A DNA stretch of 64,000 nt from Desulfopila aestuarii DSM 18488 (GTDB lineage Bacteria; Desulfobacterota; Desulfobulbia; Desulfobulbales; Desulfocapsaceae), in assembly GCF_900143695.1 (NCBI RefSeq), contig NZ_FRFE01000006.1:124001-188000 (forward strand), in the 5' to 3' direction. A program made the translations under genes and the position numbers. Numbering within the stretch: position 1 is the stretch's first letter; the number at the start of each line of letters is the position of its first letter. Shown one piece after another: positions 43,426-52,683 of this stretch. The notes beneath the pieces were generated by a model that had not been told where the DNA came from, ran no database searches, and worked only from the letters and a program-made list of their open reading frames with translations.

Positions 43426-44958
43426 ATGACCACTGAAATTCTTATTAATTCCAGGAGCTATGAAGTGCGCCTGGCGCTTGTAGAGAATGGCGTACTCAGC
43501 GAGTACCATCTTCAGCGCCCCACTGAAAAAGGGCTCATGGGCAACATATACAAGGGAAAGGTTGTCCGCGTCCTGCCAGGTATGCAGGCAGCCTTTGTGG
43601 ATATTGGCCTGGAGCGTACAGGTTTTCTCTATGTAGACGACATTTATATTGAGGAATCTCTCCCGGACGTTGACACCATAGAGGCATCCCCACCGGTTCA
43701 CTCCTGTGATCCTGAAAAAGAGATCAATGAAAAGGTTTCCCGCCGCAACCACAACTTCCAAATCGAGGATTTGCTTAAAGAAGGGCAGAATATTCTTGTC
43801 CAGGTCAGCAAAGACCCGATTGGAACCAAAGGAGCCCGGCTTACCTGCCACATCACTCTGCCCTGTCGCAACCTTGTCTATATCCCTCTCACCGATCATA
43901 TTGGTGTTTCCAGGAAAATAGAGGATGAGGAGATACGCAACCGGCTGAAGGAGAAGATCGAATCAATCCGGCCTAAAGGAGCTGGCTTCATCGTTCGCAC
44001 AGTAGCGGAAAATGCCCGTTTAGAAGAACTTGAAGCCGACATGGAGTTCCTCCTTCATCTCTGGGAGGAAATCCAGGACCTTGAAAAAGGCGTTCCTGTT
44101 CCGGCGCTTGTTTACGAAGACTTGGATATTACTCTTAGGTCCGTTCGTGATCTTTTCACCGCAGACGTAGACCGCCTGACCATTGATGAAGAAAAATCCT
44201 TTCGCAAGATTGAAAAATTCGTCAAAACCTTTGCCCCTGAACTACAAAGCAAGTTATCCCTGTACCGTGGCGATCTCCCCCTCTTTGAAGCCCACGGTAT
44301 TGAGGTTGAAATAAACAGGGCAATAGAGAAAAAGGTCTGGCTCAGGTCAGGCGGTTACATCATCATCGAAAGCACCGAGGCGCTATCGGTCATCGATGTC
44401 AACACCGGCCGCTTCGTCGGCAAAAACAATCTCAACGAAACCATTTTCAAGACCAACATGGAAGCTGCCGTTGAGATTGCCTATCAGCTTCGTCTGCGGA
44501 ATATCGGCGGGATCATCATTATCGATTTCATTGACATGGAAGATGAGAACCACCGCGAAGAGCTTTTTGCAACCTTCAAAGCTGCTGTCAAAAAAGATAA
44601 GAGCCGCATCAACATCCTGAAGCTTTCTGAGTTCGGCCTTGTCCAGATGACCAGGAAACGTAACAGTGAAAGTCTGTATCAGCTCATGTGTGAACCCTGC
44701 CATTACTGTGTAGGGGAAGGAATGCTCAAATCCCGTCGTACCATCTGCTACGAAATTTTTCGTAACATCCATCGTAACGCCCAAGCCGCAGGCGGCAATA
44801 CGGTGACCCTCAGAGTGCATCCCCGCATCGCCGATATGCTCTCGAAGGAAGAAGAGCTGACAATGGCCCAGCTCGAGCATGATACAGGCAAACGCATGGT
44901 CATTGCGCCTGCCAAAGACATGCATATAGAAAAATACGAAATCATCTGGCAGCGATAG
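43426..44958 (+). CDS. rng: Ribonuclease G
   Basis: A 510-residue endoribonuclease of the RNase E/G family, acting in 16S rRNA 5' maturation and mRNA decay. The S1 domain covers about 35-130 (GNIYKGKVVRVLPGMQAAFVDIG). The catalytic core has DVNTGRFVGK, with the metal-binding Asp, and IDFIDM. CEPCHYC provides the zinc-link cysteines, and the end of the protein lacks the long RNase E scaffold. Followed after 43 bases by the M23 peptidase gene on the same strand. Confidence 0.95.
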   Translation: MTTEILINSRSYEVRLALVENGVLSEYHLQRPTEKGLMGNIYKGKVVRVLPGMQAAFVDIGLERTGFLYVDDIYIEESLPDVDTIEASPPVHSCDPEKEINEKVSRRNHNFQIEDLLKEGQNILVQVSKDPIGTKGARLTCHITLPCRNLVYIPLTDHIGVSRKIEDEEIRNRLKEKIESIRPKGAGFIVRTVAENARLEELEADMEFLLHLWEEIQDLEKGVPVPALVYEDLDITLRSVRDLFTADVDRLTIDEEKSFRKIEKFVKTFAPELQSKLSLYRGDLPLFEAHGIEVEINRAIEKKVWLRSGGYIIIESTEALSVIDVNTGRFVGKNNLNETIFKTNMEAAVEIAYQLRLRNIGGIIIIDFIDMEDENHREELFATFKAAVKKDKSRINILKLSEFGLVQMTRKRNSESLYQLMCEPCHYCVGEGMLKSRRTICYEIFRNIHRNAQAAGGNTVTLRVHPRIADMLSKEEELTMAQLEHDTGKRMVIAPAKDMHIEKYEIIWQR

Positions 44959-45001
44959 CCTTCTCGGTCCGCTGCCGCTCTTTTATTGTTAAACTGCAGA
45001 T

Positions 45002-46381
45002 ATGACACTCTCCAGAAGACGCAGATCATTTTCGTTCGGCAATCTCTTATCCAAACTTTTCCTACTGATCCTTATCGGTCTCGTTGCTACCGGCTTTTTT
45101 CTCTTCTTTGAAAGAAGCAAGCCTGTCATTAACGTTTCCAAAATTTCTCAATTTATAGGCAAGACGCAGCCCCTTGAAATTGAGGTCACCGATACAGGGA
45201 GTGGCCTTCGCCAGGTTACAGTTAACGTCACTCAGGGTACCGTTACTAAAGAACTCTACAACGTAACCAATCCACGAACTGGCTACACAGGCCAGATCGG
45301 TCCGCTGAGCGACCGACAGACAGTAACTTTTGATGCCAACAAACTTGGTTTTACCGAGGGACCGGTCAGCATCACCGTCACTGCTCGTGACTATTCCATG
45401 ATGGGATTTTTAAAGGGAAATTCCGCAACGACCATAATCAACGTCACCCTCGACACCAAACCGCCTGTCATAAAAATTCTGCACAGTGAGCAGTATATCT
45501 CCCCAGGAGGAGCCGGCATTGTGGTCTACGCGGTGGATGATGTCAAAAGCAGCCATGGAGTAATGATTAACGGCCGATTCAATCCAGGCCACCCTCTGGG
45601 TGGGAACCATCATGACAGCTATATTGCCTATTTTGCACTGCCATTTGATGCTGAAAGTTTAACAGAATCGTATATACAGGCAACGGATGTTGCCGGCAAC
45701 AGCTCCATGCTGCCCTTTTCCACCAACTTCAAGAAAGTACAACAGAAACACGACAGAATTAACATTACCGACGGTTTTCTAAACGCCAAAATCCCTGAAT
45801 TCGAGCAGCACTATCCCGAGATGTCAGGAAATTCCGTGGAAAAATATTTGTACTCCAACTCGACGGTCCGCGACAAAAATAATAAGAAGATAGAGGAACT
45901 GTGCAGTAGCTCAGCCGATGAACGGTACTGGGAAGGCCGCTTCCATCGTATGCCCGGAAGTAATCGTGCAGGTTTTGCAGATCACCGCACCTATTACTAT
46001 AACGATCAGCCAATCGACAAGCAGGTCCATCTCGGTATGGATATCGCCTCGACCCAACAGGCAAATGTCACCGCCGCCAATAAGGGAAAAGTAGTTTATG
46101 CCGATTACCTTGGAATCTATGGGAATATGGTAATGATCGATCACGGGCAGGGAGTTTTCAGCCTCTATTCCCATCTTAGCCAGATCAATGTAAAAGTGGG
46201 AGATATGGTGACGATCAACGACACTCTCGGCCTGTCCGGCACCTCCGGCATGGCCGGGGGCGATCATCTGCACTTTTCCATGCTGGTCAACGGCGTGTTC
46301 ACCACACCGCTCGAATGGTGGGATCCCCACTGGATTGAGGTGACGATTGAACGACCTCTGGCCGCCTTGAACGCAAAGTGA
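45002..46381 (+). CDS. Membrane-anchored M23-family (LytM-type) endopeptidase
   Basis: A 459-residue protein with a basic N-terminus and one membrane helix (LFLLILIGLVATGFFLFF, about residues 18-36). A beta-rich middle part of about 250 residues includes an Ig-like pattern. The C-terminal LytM domain has HLGMDIAS and HLHFSM, giving the HxxxD and HxH zinc motifs, so it is likely an active peptidoglycan endopeptidase. Periplasmic. It precedes the LptF/G-like gene. Confidence 0.9.
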   Translation: MTLSRRRRSFSFGNLLSKLFLLILIGLVATGFFLFFERSKPVINVSKISQFIGKTQPLEIEVTDTGSGLRQVTVNVTQGTVTKELYNVTNPRTGYTGQIGPLSDRQTVTFDANKLGFTEGPVSITVTARDYSMMGFLKGNSATTIINVTLDTKPPVIKILHSEQYISPGGAGIVVYAVDDVKSSHGVMINGRFNPGHPLGGNHHDSYIAYFALPFDAESLTESYIQATDVAGNSSMLPFSTNFKKVQQKHDRINITDGFLNAKIPEFEQHYPEMSGNSVEKYLYSNSTVRDKNNKKIEELCSSSADERYWEGRFHRMPGSNRAGFADHRTYYYNDQPIDKQVHLGMDIASTQQANVTAANKGKVVYADYLGIYGNMVMIDHGQGVFSLYSHLSQINVKVGDMVTINDTLGLSGTSGMAGGDHLHFSMLVNGVFTTPLEWWDPHWIEVTIERPLAALNAK

Positions 46382-46383
46382 TT

Positions 46384-46409
46384 CAGGCAGATACTATACA
46401 ATCTGCCTG
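46384..46409 (+). other. Stem-loop between the peptidase and permease genes
   Basis: A perfect 9-bp stem, CAGGCAGAT/ATCTGCCTG, with an 8-base loop, 3 bases after the peptidase stop codon. There is no T-run, so it is more likely a partial attenuator or 3'-end stabiliser than a full terminator. Confidence 0.5.
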
Positions 46410-46453
46410 ACTAAGCCATCAGCTACCGGCCCCACCTTCGAGCCTCGTTTTAT

Positions 46454-47914
46454 ATGAACGTATTTTCACGCAGTCCCCTTATCCTCTATAGCTATCTCGC
46501 AACTGAGATGCTAGCCCCGTTCTTTGCCGCTTTTCTGATCATGAACGGGGTTTTTTTCCTGGTCAAGCTCATCCCCTTTCTCAATTTTGCCCTCGATTTT
46601 GGGATTGGATTTGCAGATTTTATCAGGCTTTTTTCCTATATGCTGCCAAACATGCTGCTCTACACCGTTCCAATGGCAGCAATGATGGGCACTATCATCT
46701 GTTTTTCCCGTCTCTCGAACGACACAGAGATACTTGCTTTAAAGGCAGGCGGTATCAGTATCTACCAGATCCTTCCTTCTGTGATTATCGTCGCCTTTAC
46801 AATTGCCATTGCCACCTCCTACGTCTCAATCTCACTCATCGCCAAGAGCGAAACATCTTTGAAACAGCTCACCTATCAGCTGCTCAAGGAGAAAATGGAC
46901 AGGGGGATCAGAGAAGGCCAATTTACGGAAGCACTCGGCGATCTGGTCGTCCACGTGGGTGAAATAGACCGTGCCACCGGCGAGTGGAAAAATGTCTGGG
47001 TTTCAGATATGCGCGGCCAAAAAACACCTGCCGTTACCATGGCATCGTCAGGAAGCATGGTCAGTGATATACGTCAAATGAACGTCACAATCCTGCTGCG
47101 AAACGGTAGCCTGCATCGACCAGACGGCCCCAATGCCCAAATTGTCAATTTCGAAAAATACGTTATCAACATACCACTGCAACTACCTGCCAGGGCCAAA
47201 GTCAACGAGAAAAACACCTACACCCTCTCAGAACTGCTTGTTGCCACCCAAAAATATGGGCCTAATACCGAAAAAGGCAGGAATATGCTTGTCGAATTCC
47301 ACAAGCGTCTTGTCCTGCCGTTTGGCTGCCTGATTATGTCACTTCTGGGCTTACCACTTGGCCTCCTCGCCGGACCTGGAAAAAAAGCTATCGGCATTCC
47401 TCTTGGCCTTGCCACATTCATTCTCTATTACGTTCTCTTTAGCACTTTCAAAAATATGGCCGAAGAAGGTGCTGGTTCCATTTTACTCTTAATGTGGTTG
47501 CCCAATACCATGTTTCTCATCGGCGCGATCTACTCAATCCGTCGGGTCGCAGAAGAGCAGCCGATCCTTCCGGAATTTTTTCACGAGTTTGCCCGCCGCA
47601 CACACCTGGTAGTATTTGCCCCACTATTTCAAAAAATCGGACTGCTGTATGCATCAATTTCCAAAGCTGTGTCCCGTCGCATGATACCAGCAAAACCATC
47701 CGCTTCGGACGATCAAGCCCAACAACACGTCGTGGCCGATCCTGTAAAAAATCTATTTCACCTTCCAAATTGTCAGAAAAGCGACAGTACAACCGCTACA
47801 GTAATATTCGACTCTATCAAAGAGGCACAGGAGTCCGGTTTTCAGCCATGTGACTATTGCATCACGTTGGTTGATCAATTGCGAAGGACAAGCAAAAAGA
47901 CTGAAGGTGTGTAG
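46454..47914 (+). CDS. LptF/LptG-family permease with Ada-like metal-site tail
   Basis: A 486-residue inner-membrane protein of the YjgP/YjgQ family, part of the machine that extracts lipopolysaccharide for export. Helices occur at about 15-35, 50-80 and 95-120, then a periplasmic beta domain, then three more helices near 280-365. The family normally ends near 360-400. Here residues 433-486 add a segment with HLPNC (H436, C440) and CDYC (C466, C469) around a strand and a GFQPC turn, resembling the Ada-type metal-binding fold. It is oriented alone; no second LptF/G gene adjoins it. Confidence 0.87.
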   Translation: MNVFSRSPLILYSYLATEMLAPFFAAFLIMNGVFFLVKLIPFLNFALDFGIGFADFIRLFSYMLPNMLLYTVPMAAMMGTIICFSRLSNDTEILALKAGGISIYQILPSVIIVAFTIAIATSYVSISLIAKSETSLKQLTYQLLKEKMDRGIREGQFTEALGDLVVHVGEIDRATGEWKNVWVSDMRGQKTPAVTMASSGSMVSDIRQMNVTILLRNGSLHRPDGPNAQIVNFEKYVINIPLQLPARAKVNEKNTYTLSELLVATQKYGPNTEKGRNMLVEFHKRLVLPFGCLIMSLLGLPLGLLAGPGKKAIGIPLGLATFILYYVLFSTFKNMAEEGAGSILLLMWLPNTMFLIGAIYSIRRVAEEQPILPEFFHEFARRTHLVVFAPLFQKIGLLYASISKAVSRRMIPAKPSASDDQAQQHVVADPVKNLFHLPNCQKSDSTTATVIFDSIKEAQESGFQPCDYCITLVDQLRRTSKKTEGV

Positions 47915-47918
47915 GTCC

Positions 47919-47944
47919 CGCCTCCATCGAGGCGTTTCTTTTGC
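47919..47944 (+). terminator. Rho-independent terminator after the LptF/G-like gene
   Basis: CGCCTC/GAGGCG form a 6-bp stem with a 4-base loop, followed by TTTCTTTT, starting 5 bases after the stop codon. A further 240 bases without a gene separate it from nnr. Confidence 0.8.
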
Positions 47945-48187
47945 ATTAAGACTACAGCCATGAAAACCATTTCATGCAGCTTATCCTTTTTGCCATTAAC
48001 ATATATTGTTTGTTTCGTTTTACGGTTTTTCCCTATTCAAATAATATCAGGGCACTAAATAAACTGTTCTTTCCAGTTCAAAAAAATCGTTAATGATCTA
48101 TTCGGACTGGGTTTTCTTTACGAATGCATTACCTTAGTAGTATTCTAGAAAAAGGAATTTTCTTTTCACGCGTCCAAAGGAGATACC

Positions 48188-49837
48188 ATGAAGCTGCCTA
48201 CAGCTCAGGAAATGCAGGCACTAGACAGATGCGCAATTAAGGATTTCGGCATCCCGGGTGTCGTATTAATGGAAAATGCCGGAAGCGGGACTGTCAGAAT
48301 GATGGAGCGGCAACTCGGTCCCTGCATAAACACCTTTGCCTGCATCCTTGTCGGTCCAGGCAACAATGGAGGAGATGGTTTGGTGATCGGCAGACATCTC
48401 TACCAGTTAGGGTGCCGTCCCTTCTTTTTCCTTCTTGTTCATCCTGACAAACTGACGGGCGACGCAGCAGTCAACATGAACATTATCAAAAACCTGAAGT
48501 TGCCATTCCACGTAATCGATTCTGAGGTTCGGGTCTCGACAGTCCCTGTCCTCTTCAAGCAAATCGAATCACAGGGACTCCCATGCTACGCCATTGTCGA
48601 TGCCATCTTCGGCATTGGATTGAAGCGTGAAGTAGAAGGGCATTTCGCCGCTGCCATTGAAACCGTCAACCGTCGCAATTTTGCCCACGGTGTCCCGGTA
48701 GTCGCTGTTGACTGTCCATCCGGCATGGACGCGGATACCGGTAAGAGCATGGGTATCTGCCTGAAAGCTGATTTCACCGCCACCTATGGACTCGCCAAAC
48801 CTGGCCACTATCTCCACGACAGTCGTGAACTCACCGGCAAACTCGAGGTGATAGAAATTGGTATTCCTCTTGAGGCCCAGGAACGCATTTCAATCTCCTG
48901 TGAACTCCTCGATCAGGGTCTTATCGAGCACCTCACTCCGGTTCTTAGGCGTAAACACTCCTCCCACAAGGGTGATCACGGTCATCTGCTAATTGCCGCC
49001 GGCTCAACTGGAAAAACCGGTGCGGCCATACTCTCCGCCCGTGGGGCTCTTCGCAGTGGCGGAGGACTGGTAAGCCTTCTCATTCCCCATGCGTTGAATA
49101 GTATCATGGAATCCAGTCTATGGGAGGCGATGACTATCCCTCTGCCCAAATCAGATTACATGTTCACGGCCGCTGACGCAGACACGGCACTCAAGCTTGC
49201 AGAAGGTAAACAGGCTGCTGTTATAGGACCTGGTATAGGAACAGATACAGAGACAGCCGACTTCACCAGAAAACTCTACCACAAACTGCCGATTCCGTTG
49301 GTTGTCGATGCAGATGCATTAAATATTCTTGCATTGAATCCCAAAGATATCCAGAAAGCTGAAGGGTTACGAATTTTCACCCCTCACCCTGGAGAATTGA
49401 GCAGATTACTGGGCTGGTCGACAACAGAAATTCAGGAAAACAGGCTTGAAGCCGCCAGACAAGCTTGTGCAAGGTTTAATAGCAGTGGCTCAAAACATAT
49501 TATTATCCTCAAGGGAGCCGGCACCATTGTCTGTCAACCCGGTCGACGCCTCATGATCAACACTTCCGGCAACCCTGGAATGGCGACTGGCGGCATGGGC
49601 GATGTTCTCAGCGGAATTATCGGCAGCCTGCTCTGCCAAGGCTGCGAACCCTTTGAAGCTGCGGCGGCAGGGGTGTATCTCCACGGTGCCGCTGCAGACA
49701 GCCTTTACCGGAATGTGAGGGTTGGATATACTGCAAGTGAAGTCGCAGATGCGGTGCCTGCCACATTAAAGACACTGCTCGCCAGAGATGATCGTTTCAG
49801 TCGTAACAGGCGGAGCACAGATCCGGACAATGAATAA
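48188..49837 (+). CDS. nnr: Bifunctional NAD(P)H-hydrate epimerase/dehydratase
   Basis: A 549-residue repair enzyme for hydrated NADH and NADPH. The N-terminal YjeF_N domain (1-215) has VGPGNNGGDGLVIGRHL and DAIFGIGL. The C-terminal ADP-dependent dehydratase domain (about 235-530) has HKGDHGHLLIAAGS, VIGPGIGTD, VDADALNIL, FTPHPGE and GNPGMATGGMGDVLSG. ATG at 48188 has AAAGGAGATACC upstream. CBS-domain gene follows by 96 bases. Confidence 0.94.
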   Translation: MKLPTAQEMQALDRCAIKDFGIPGVVLMENAGSGTVRMMERQLGPCINTFACILVGPGNNGGDGLVIGRHLYQLGCRPFFFLLVHPDKLTGDAAVNMNIIKNLKLPFHVIDSEVRVSTVPVLFKQIESQGLPCYAIVDAIFGIGLKREVEGHFAAAIETVNRRNFAHGVPVVAVDCPSGMDADTGKSMGICLKADFTATYGLAKPGHYLHDSRELTGKLEVIEIGIPLEAQERISISCELLDQGLIEHLTPVLRRKHSSHKGDHGHLLIAAGSTGKTGAAILSARGALRSGGGLVSLLIPHALNSIMESSLWEAMTIPLPKSDYMFTAADADTALKLAEGKQAAVIGPGIGTDTETADFTRKLYHKLPIPLVVDADALNILALNPKDIQKAEGLRIFTPHPGELSRLLGWSTTEIQENRLEAARQACARFNSSGSKHIIILKGAGTIVCQPGRRLMINTSGNPGMATGGMGDVLSGIIGSLLCQGCEPFEAAAAGVYLHGAAADSLYRNVRVGYTASEVADAVPATLKTLLARDDRFSRNRRSTDPDNE

Positions 49838-49933
49838 GCCAAAACGATCTGTTTGCCCCGTATCTCGCATGAACATTATGTCAACTTATGGAATTGCGGT
49901 TTTAAAACTTTTCTGCCGCCACAAGGATGAATT

Positions 49934-50383
49934 ATGAAAACTGCTGCTGACATCATGACTCGTAAGGTTATCACCGTAACAGCCGCCTCCAGTGTTAAGG
50001 ACCTTGCCAGGATCCTTACGGAAAACAATATCAGCGGCGTCCCGGTGGTCAACGAAGATGGTATGCTCATCGGTGTAGTTACCGAAAGCGATCTTATCGA
50101 TCAGAATAAGAGAATCCATATTCCGACAGTGGTCTCCATCCTTGATTCATTCATTTATCTGGAGAGTCCTGACCGGATGGAAAAGGAAATCCAAAAGATT
50201 GCCGGATCGACAGTGGCAGATATCTACACCTCTGACCCTATCACTGTAACAGTCACAACACCGCTCGACGAGTTGGCCACCATCATGTCGGAAAAGTCAA
50301 TTCACACGCTGCCGGTACTTGAGGACGGGAAATTGGTGGGGGTGATCGGCAAAAAGGACATCATCCGGACTATTATCAGCTAA
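49934..50383 (+). CDS. Two-CBS-domain protein
   Basis: A 149-residue stand-alone CBS pair. The two repeats begin with TAADIMTRKVITV and VADIYTSDPITV, each followed by a 'GvpVv..dg.liGvvte.D' or 'htlPVLEDGKLVGVIGKKDI' strand pattern. Such proteins bind adenine nucleotides and usually regulate a partner; no partner is evident here. It is convergent with the uracil-DNA glycosylase gene. Confidence 0.88.
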   Translation: MKTAADIMTRKVITVTAASSVKDLARILTENNISGVPVVNEDGMLIGVVTESDLIDQNKRIHIPTVVSILDSFIYLESPDRMEKEIQKIAGSTVADIYTSDPITVTVTTPLDELATIMSEKSIHTLPVLEDGKLVGVIGKKDIIRTIIS

Positions 50384-50405
50384 CCGGACGAACAAAATGA
50401 TCGTG

Positions 50406-51071
50406 CTACCAGACGACTGGCTCGATCTGGTGTTTTACGAGGTATTCGTTACAGCGGACAAAAATGCCAGAACCGAGAAAGCCGCGATGCGCTGACAGTG
50501 GCGAGGGGTGGCTGGTTTTTAAGATGAGATGTTTGTTTGCATCGATCAGTCGTTCTTTTTTCTGGGCAAAGGCTCCCCAAAGCATAAACACCACATGCTC
50601 CCGTTGCTCTGATACAGCTTCAATGATGTTATCGGTCAATTCATGCCAACCCAGGCTGGCGTGAGAATTCGGTTGTCCGGCAATAACTGTAAGACTGGCA
50701 TTGATCAGCAATACGCCCTGCTCAGCCCAGTCCGTCAGGTCGGTTTTAGTCCTGCCCGGTTTGCCCCGATAGATAGTAGTATTGATTTCCTGGAAAATAT
50801 TGCGCAAGGAGGGCGGCATAGGCACCCCTTCCCGCACCGAAAAACACAGGCCGTGCGCCTCCGGGCCGACATCTCGATGTTCGTTAAAATACGGATCCTG
50901 GCCGATGATCACTACTTTCACCAGGTCAAAGGCGGTGATACGCATCGCCTGGAAAACCAGCTCTCGCGGCGGGTAGACTTTTCGCCCCATAGAGGCGGGT
51001 CCAAACGCCTTGTTTAACAACTCTTTGTGCACTCCCTGCCGCAACATCGGCACCTGTTCTTCCCACAGCAT
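50406..51071 (-). CDS. ung: Uracil-DNA glycosylase, family 1-like
   Basis: A repair enzyme that removes uracil from DNA, about 221 residues. GQDPYF near residue 60 is the water-activating motif, although the usual His after PY is Phe and about four extra residues (NEHRDVGPE) precede AHGLCFSV. HASLGWHELTD and HPSPLSAHRGFLG, the leucine-loop and His motif, are standard. ATG at 51071 lies 17 bases after the CheB-like stop; a frame to 51125 overlaps that gene. Family 1 activity is likely; the altered motif deserves testing. Confidence 0.85.
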   Translation of the reverse strand: MLWEEQVPMLRQGVHKELLNKAFGPASMGRKVYPPRELVFQAMRITAFDLVKVVIIGQDPYFNEHRDVGPEAHGLCFSVREGVPMPPSLRNIFQEINTTIYRGKPGRTKTDLTDWAEQGVLLINASLTVIAGQPNSHASLGWHELTDNIIEAVSEQREHVVFMLWGAFAQKKERLIDANKHLILKTSHPSPLSAHRGFLGSGIFVRCNEYLVKHQIEPVVW

Positions 51072-51088
51072 ATTGGACTCGCCGGATA

Positions 51089-52315
51089 TCAAAAAATAGG
51101 GTCGCCGGTTCTTGCCTGACGACAAAACTCCATCAACATCCTGGCAAGTTCATTTTCATCAGTTGCGATGCGAACACCCTTGATCTTCTCAATTGCTGCC
51201 CCAATCAGTCGAGGTGACAAACACTCATCGGGATTCAGCACCAGCACCTCACCGCCATTTGCGGCTATATCGGCCGCGCCACGGACACCATCCAGCTCAT
51301 TCCCGGAAAGCAGCACACCTGCACATTTTCGTTTAAATGCTGCAGCGACCGAGGCCATTGCCATATCAATAGAGCCCATCCCGTCTAACGATTGCTTCAC
51401 CTTGCCAAGGGTCTGCTGGGTGCTGAACTGCTGCAGGCAAATCTGGTCTTGTGTGGATGCGACATAGCAATAGCCGCTATCAAGACTCATACCTTCCCTG
51501 GCGCGCAGAATTTTCAAGGGACTGATTGCGTCAAGATATTCCGTGAGGGTATCGACATGTACGCTATCCGCCTTGATAACGACAATAGTCGAGCCACCCT
51601 GTTCGCTACCAAGCCTCGGGATTATATTGAGCAGATTTCGGCAGCTGTCTTCGCCGCCGCCGAAAATGGTCACGTGGGTATTTCTTCTGAAAATCTCCAC
51701 ATCATGATACTCAACTAATACGTCACCACACTGACTGCAATAGGCAGCACCAATCCCTTCAACGATATTTCTGGCCCCACACTCCTCACAGAAAATGACG
51801 CGGGTAACCGGCTCGTCCTTGGGCATATCGTCCTGCATCTTCGACATGTCAAACACAGGCTCAATGGAATGAACCTTCATCTTTGCCGCACTCGAGATTC
51901 TGGCAAAGAGCATCTTTTTAAAAACGTCCTGACGGCTTTCATCGAACAGCAGGTCCTTACTTATAAAATCAACTGCTCCATTCTTGAGAGCATCAAAGGC
52001 ACGAAACGTTCCTTCACTGGTCAGACTGGAAAACATGATAGTTGGGGTCGGGCAGTGAATCATAAGATGCTGGAGGGCGGTCATACCATCCATCAGCGGC
52101 ATCTCCATGTCCATCAGGATAACTTTTGGACGAACTTTCAATACCATATCCAACGCCTCAATACCGTTCTTCGCCTCACCACCTATGGTAATGGTTTCGA
52201 AGTCAGCAAGTATATCACGAAGATATCGTCGGAAAACGATCGAATCGTCTGCGACGAGAACAGGTATGGCACCTTTATTCGAAGATGTTTTGGCGACAGC
52301 CATAGCCTCAACCAT
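51089..52315 (-). CDS. CheB-like response regulator with internal zinc ribbon and degenerate methylesterase domain
   Basis: A 408-residue protein. The receiver (about 18-140) has ADD, D69 in ILMDMEMP, and the Lys in FISKD. Residues 176-196 form a four-Cys ribbon (CEECG and CSQCG). The C-terminal part aligns in outline with the CheB methylesterase, including GVLLSGNELDGVRGAADI (D342) and GGEVLVLNPDECLSP. The catalytic Ser segment reads VTIFGGGEDS and the His segment IVVIKADSVH, so Ser and His are not at their usual places. It may be a phosphorylation-controlled binding protein rather than an esterase. ATG at 52315 or 52303; the TTG at 52336 is unlikely. Confidence 0.75.
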   Translation of the reverse strand: MVEAMAVAKTSSNKGAIPVLVADDSIVFRRYLRDILADFETITIGGEAKNGIEALDMVLKVRPKVILMDMEMPLMDGMTALQHLMIHCPTPTIMFSSLTSEGTFRAFDALKNGAVDFISKDLLFDESRQDVFKKMLFARISSAAKMKVHSIEPVFDMSKMQDDMPKDEPVTRVIFCEECGARNIVEGIGAAYCSQCGDVLVEYHDVEIFRRNTHVTIFGGGEDSCRNLLNIIPRLGSEQGGSTIVVIKADSVHVDTLTEYLDAISPLKILRAREGMSLDSGYCYVASTQDQICLQQFSTQQTLGKVKQSLDGMGSIDMAMASVAAAFKRKCAGVLLSGNELDGVRGAADIAANGGEVLVLNPDECLSPRLIGAAIEKIKGVRIATDENELARMLMEFCRQARTGDPIF

Positions 52316-52683
52316 CAGTAAGTGTAAACATGGCAATTGTGATCAACCACGAAAGCGACCAGCCTGTCCGGTCCCTGCTCGCCTGGCGTAAGTGCCTGCA
52401 ACGTATTTATATTTTCTGTGCACGCGAACAACCTTATCACGGCAACATATAGATTTATATAAGAAAAACGCTAATCATGCATCTATTTATCGGAAAAAAA
52501 CGCAAAAAAGTATCCTAAGCCAGGCTTATAGCGAGCAACCGCCAGCATTACGACAAATCATAAATATAGTACCACACCAAGCGAGTGAAGACGAGAAACG
52601 AAAAGATTGAAATGCGTTAAGGAAAAGGAAAATGGTAGCTCTACAGATTAAAGAGCGACGCTGCACCTGAATAGACAAACAAC
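52316..52683. other. Intergenic region, no gene seen
   Basis: About 370 bases between the CheB-like start and the nadD stop. The middle is AT-rich. A short inverted repeat TAAGCC/GGCTTA near 52519-52531 precedes an A-run (T-run on the minus strand), but its 1-base centre makes a terminator unlikely. A frame at 52392-52610 has no supporting signal. Confidence 0.45.
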
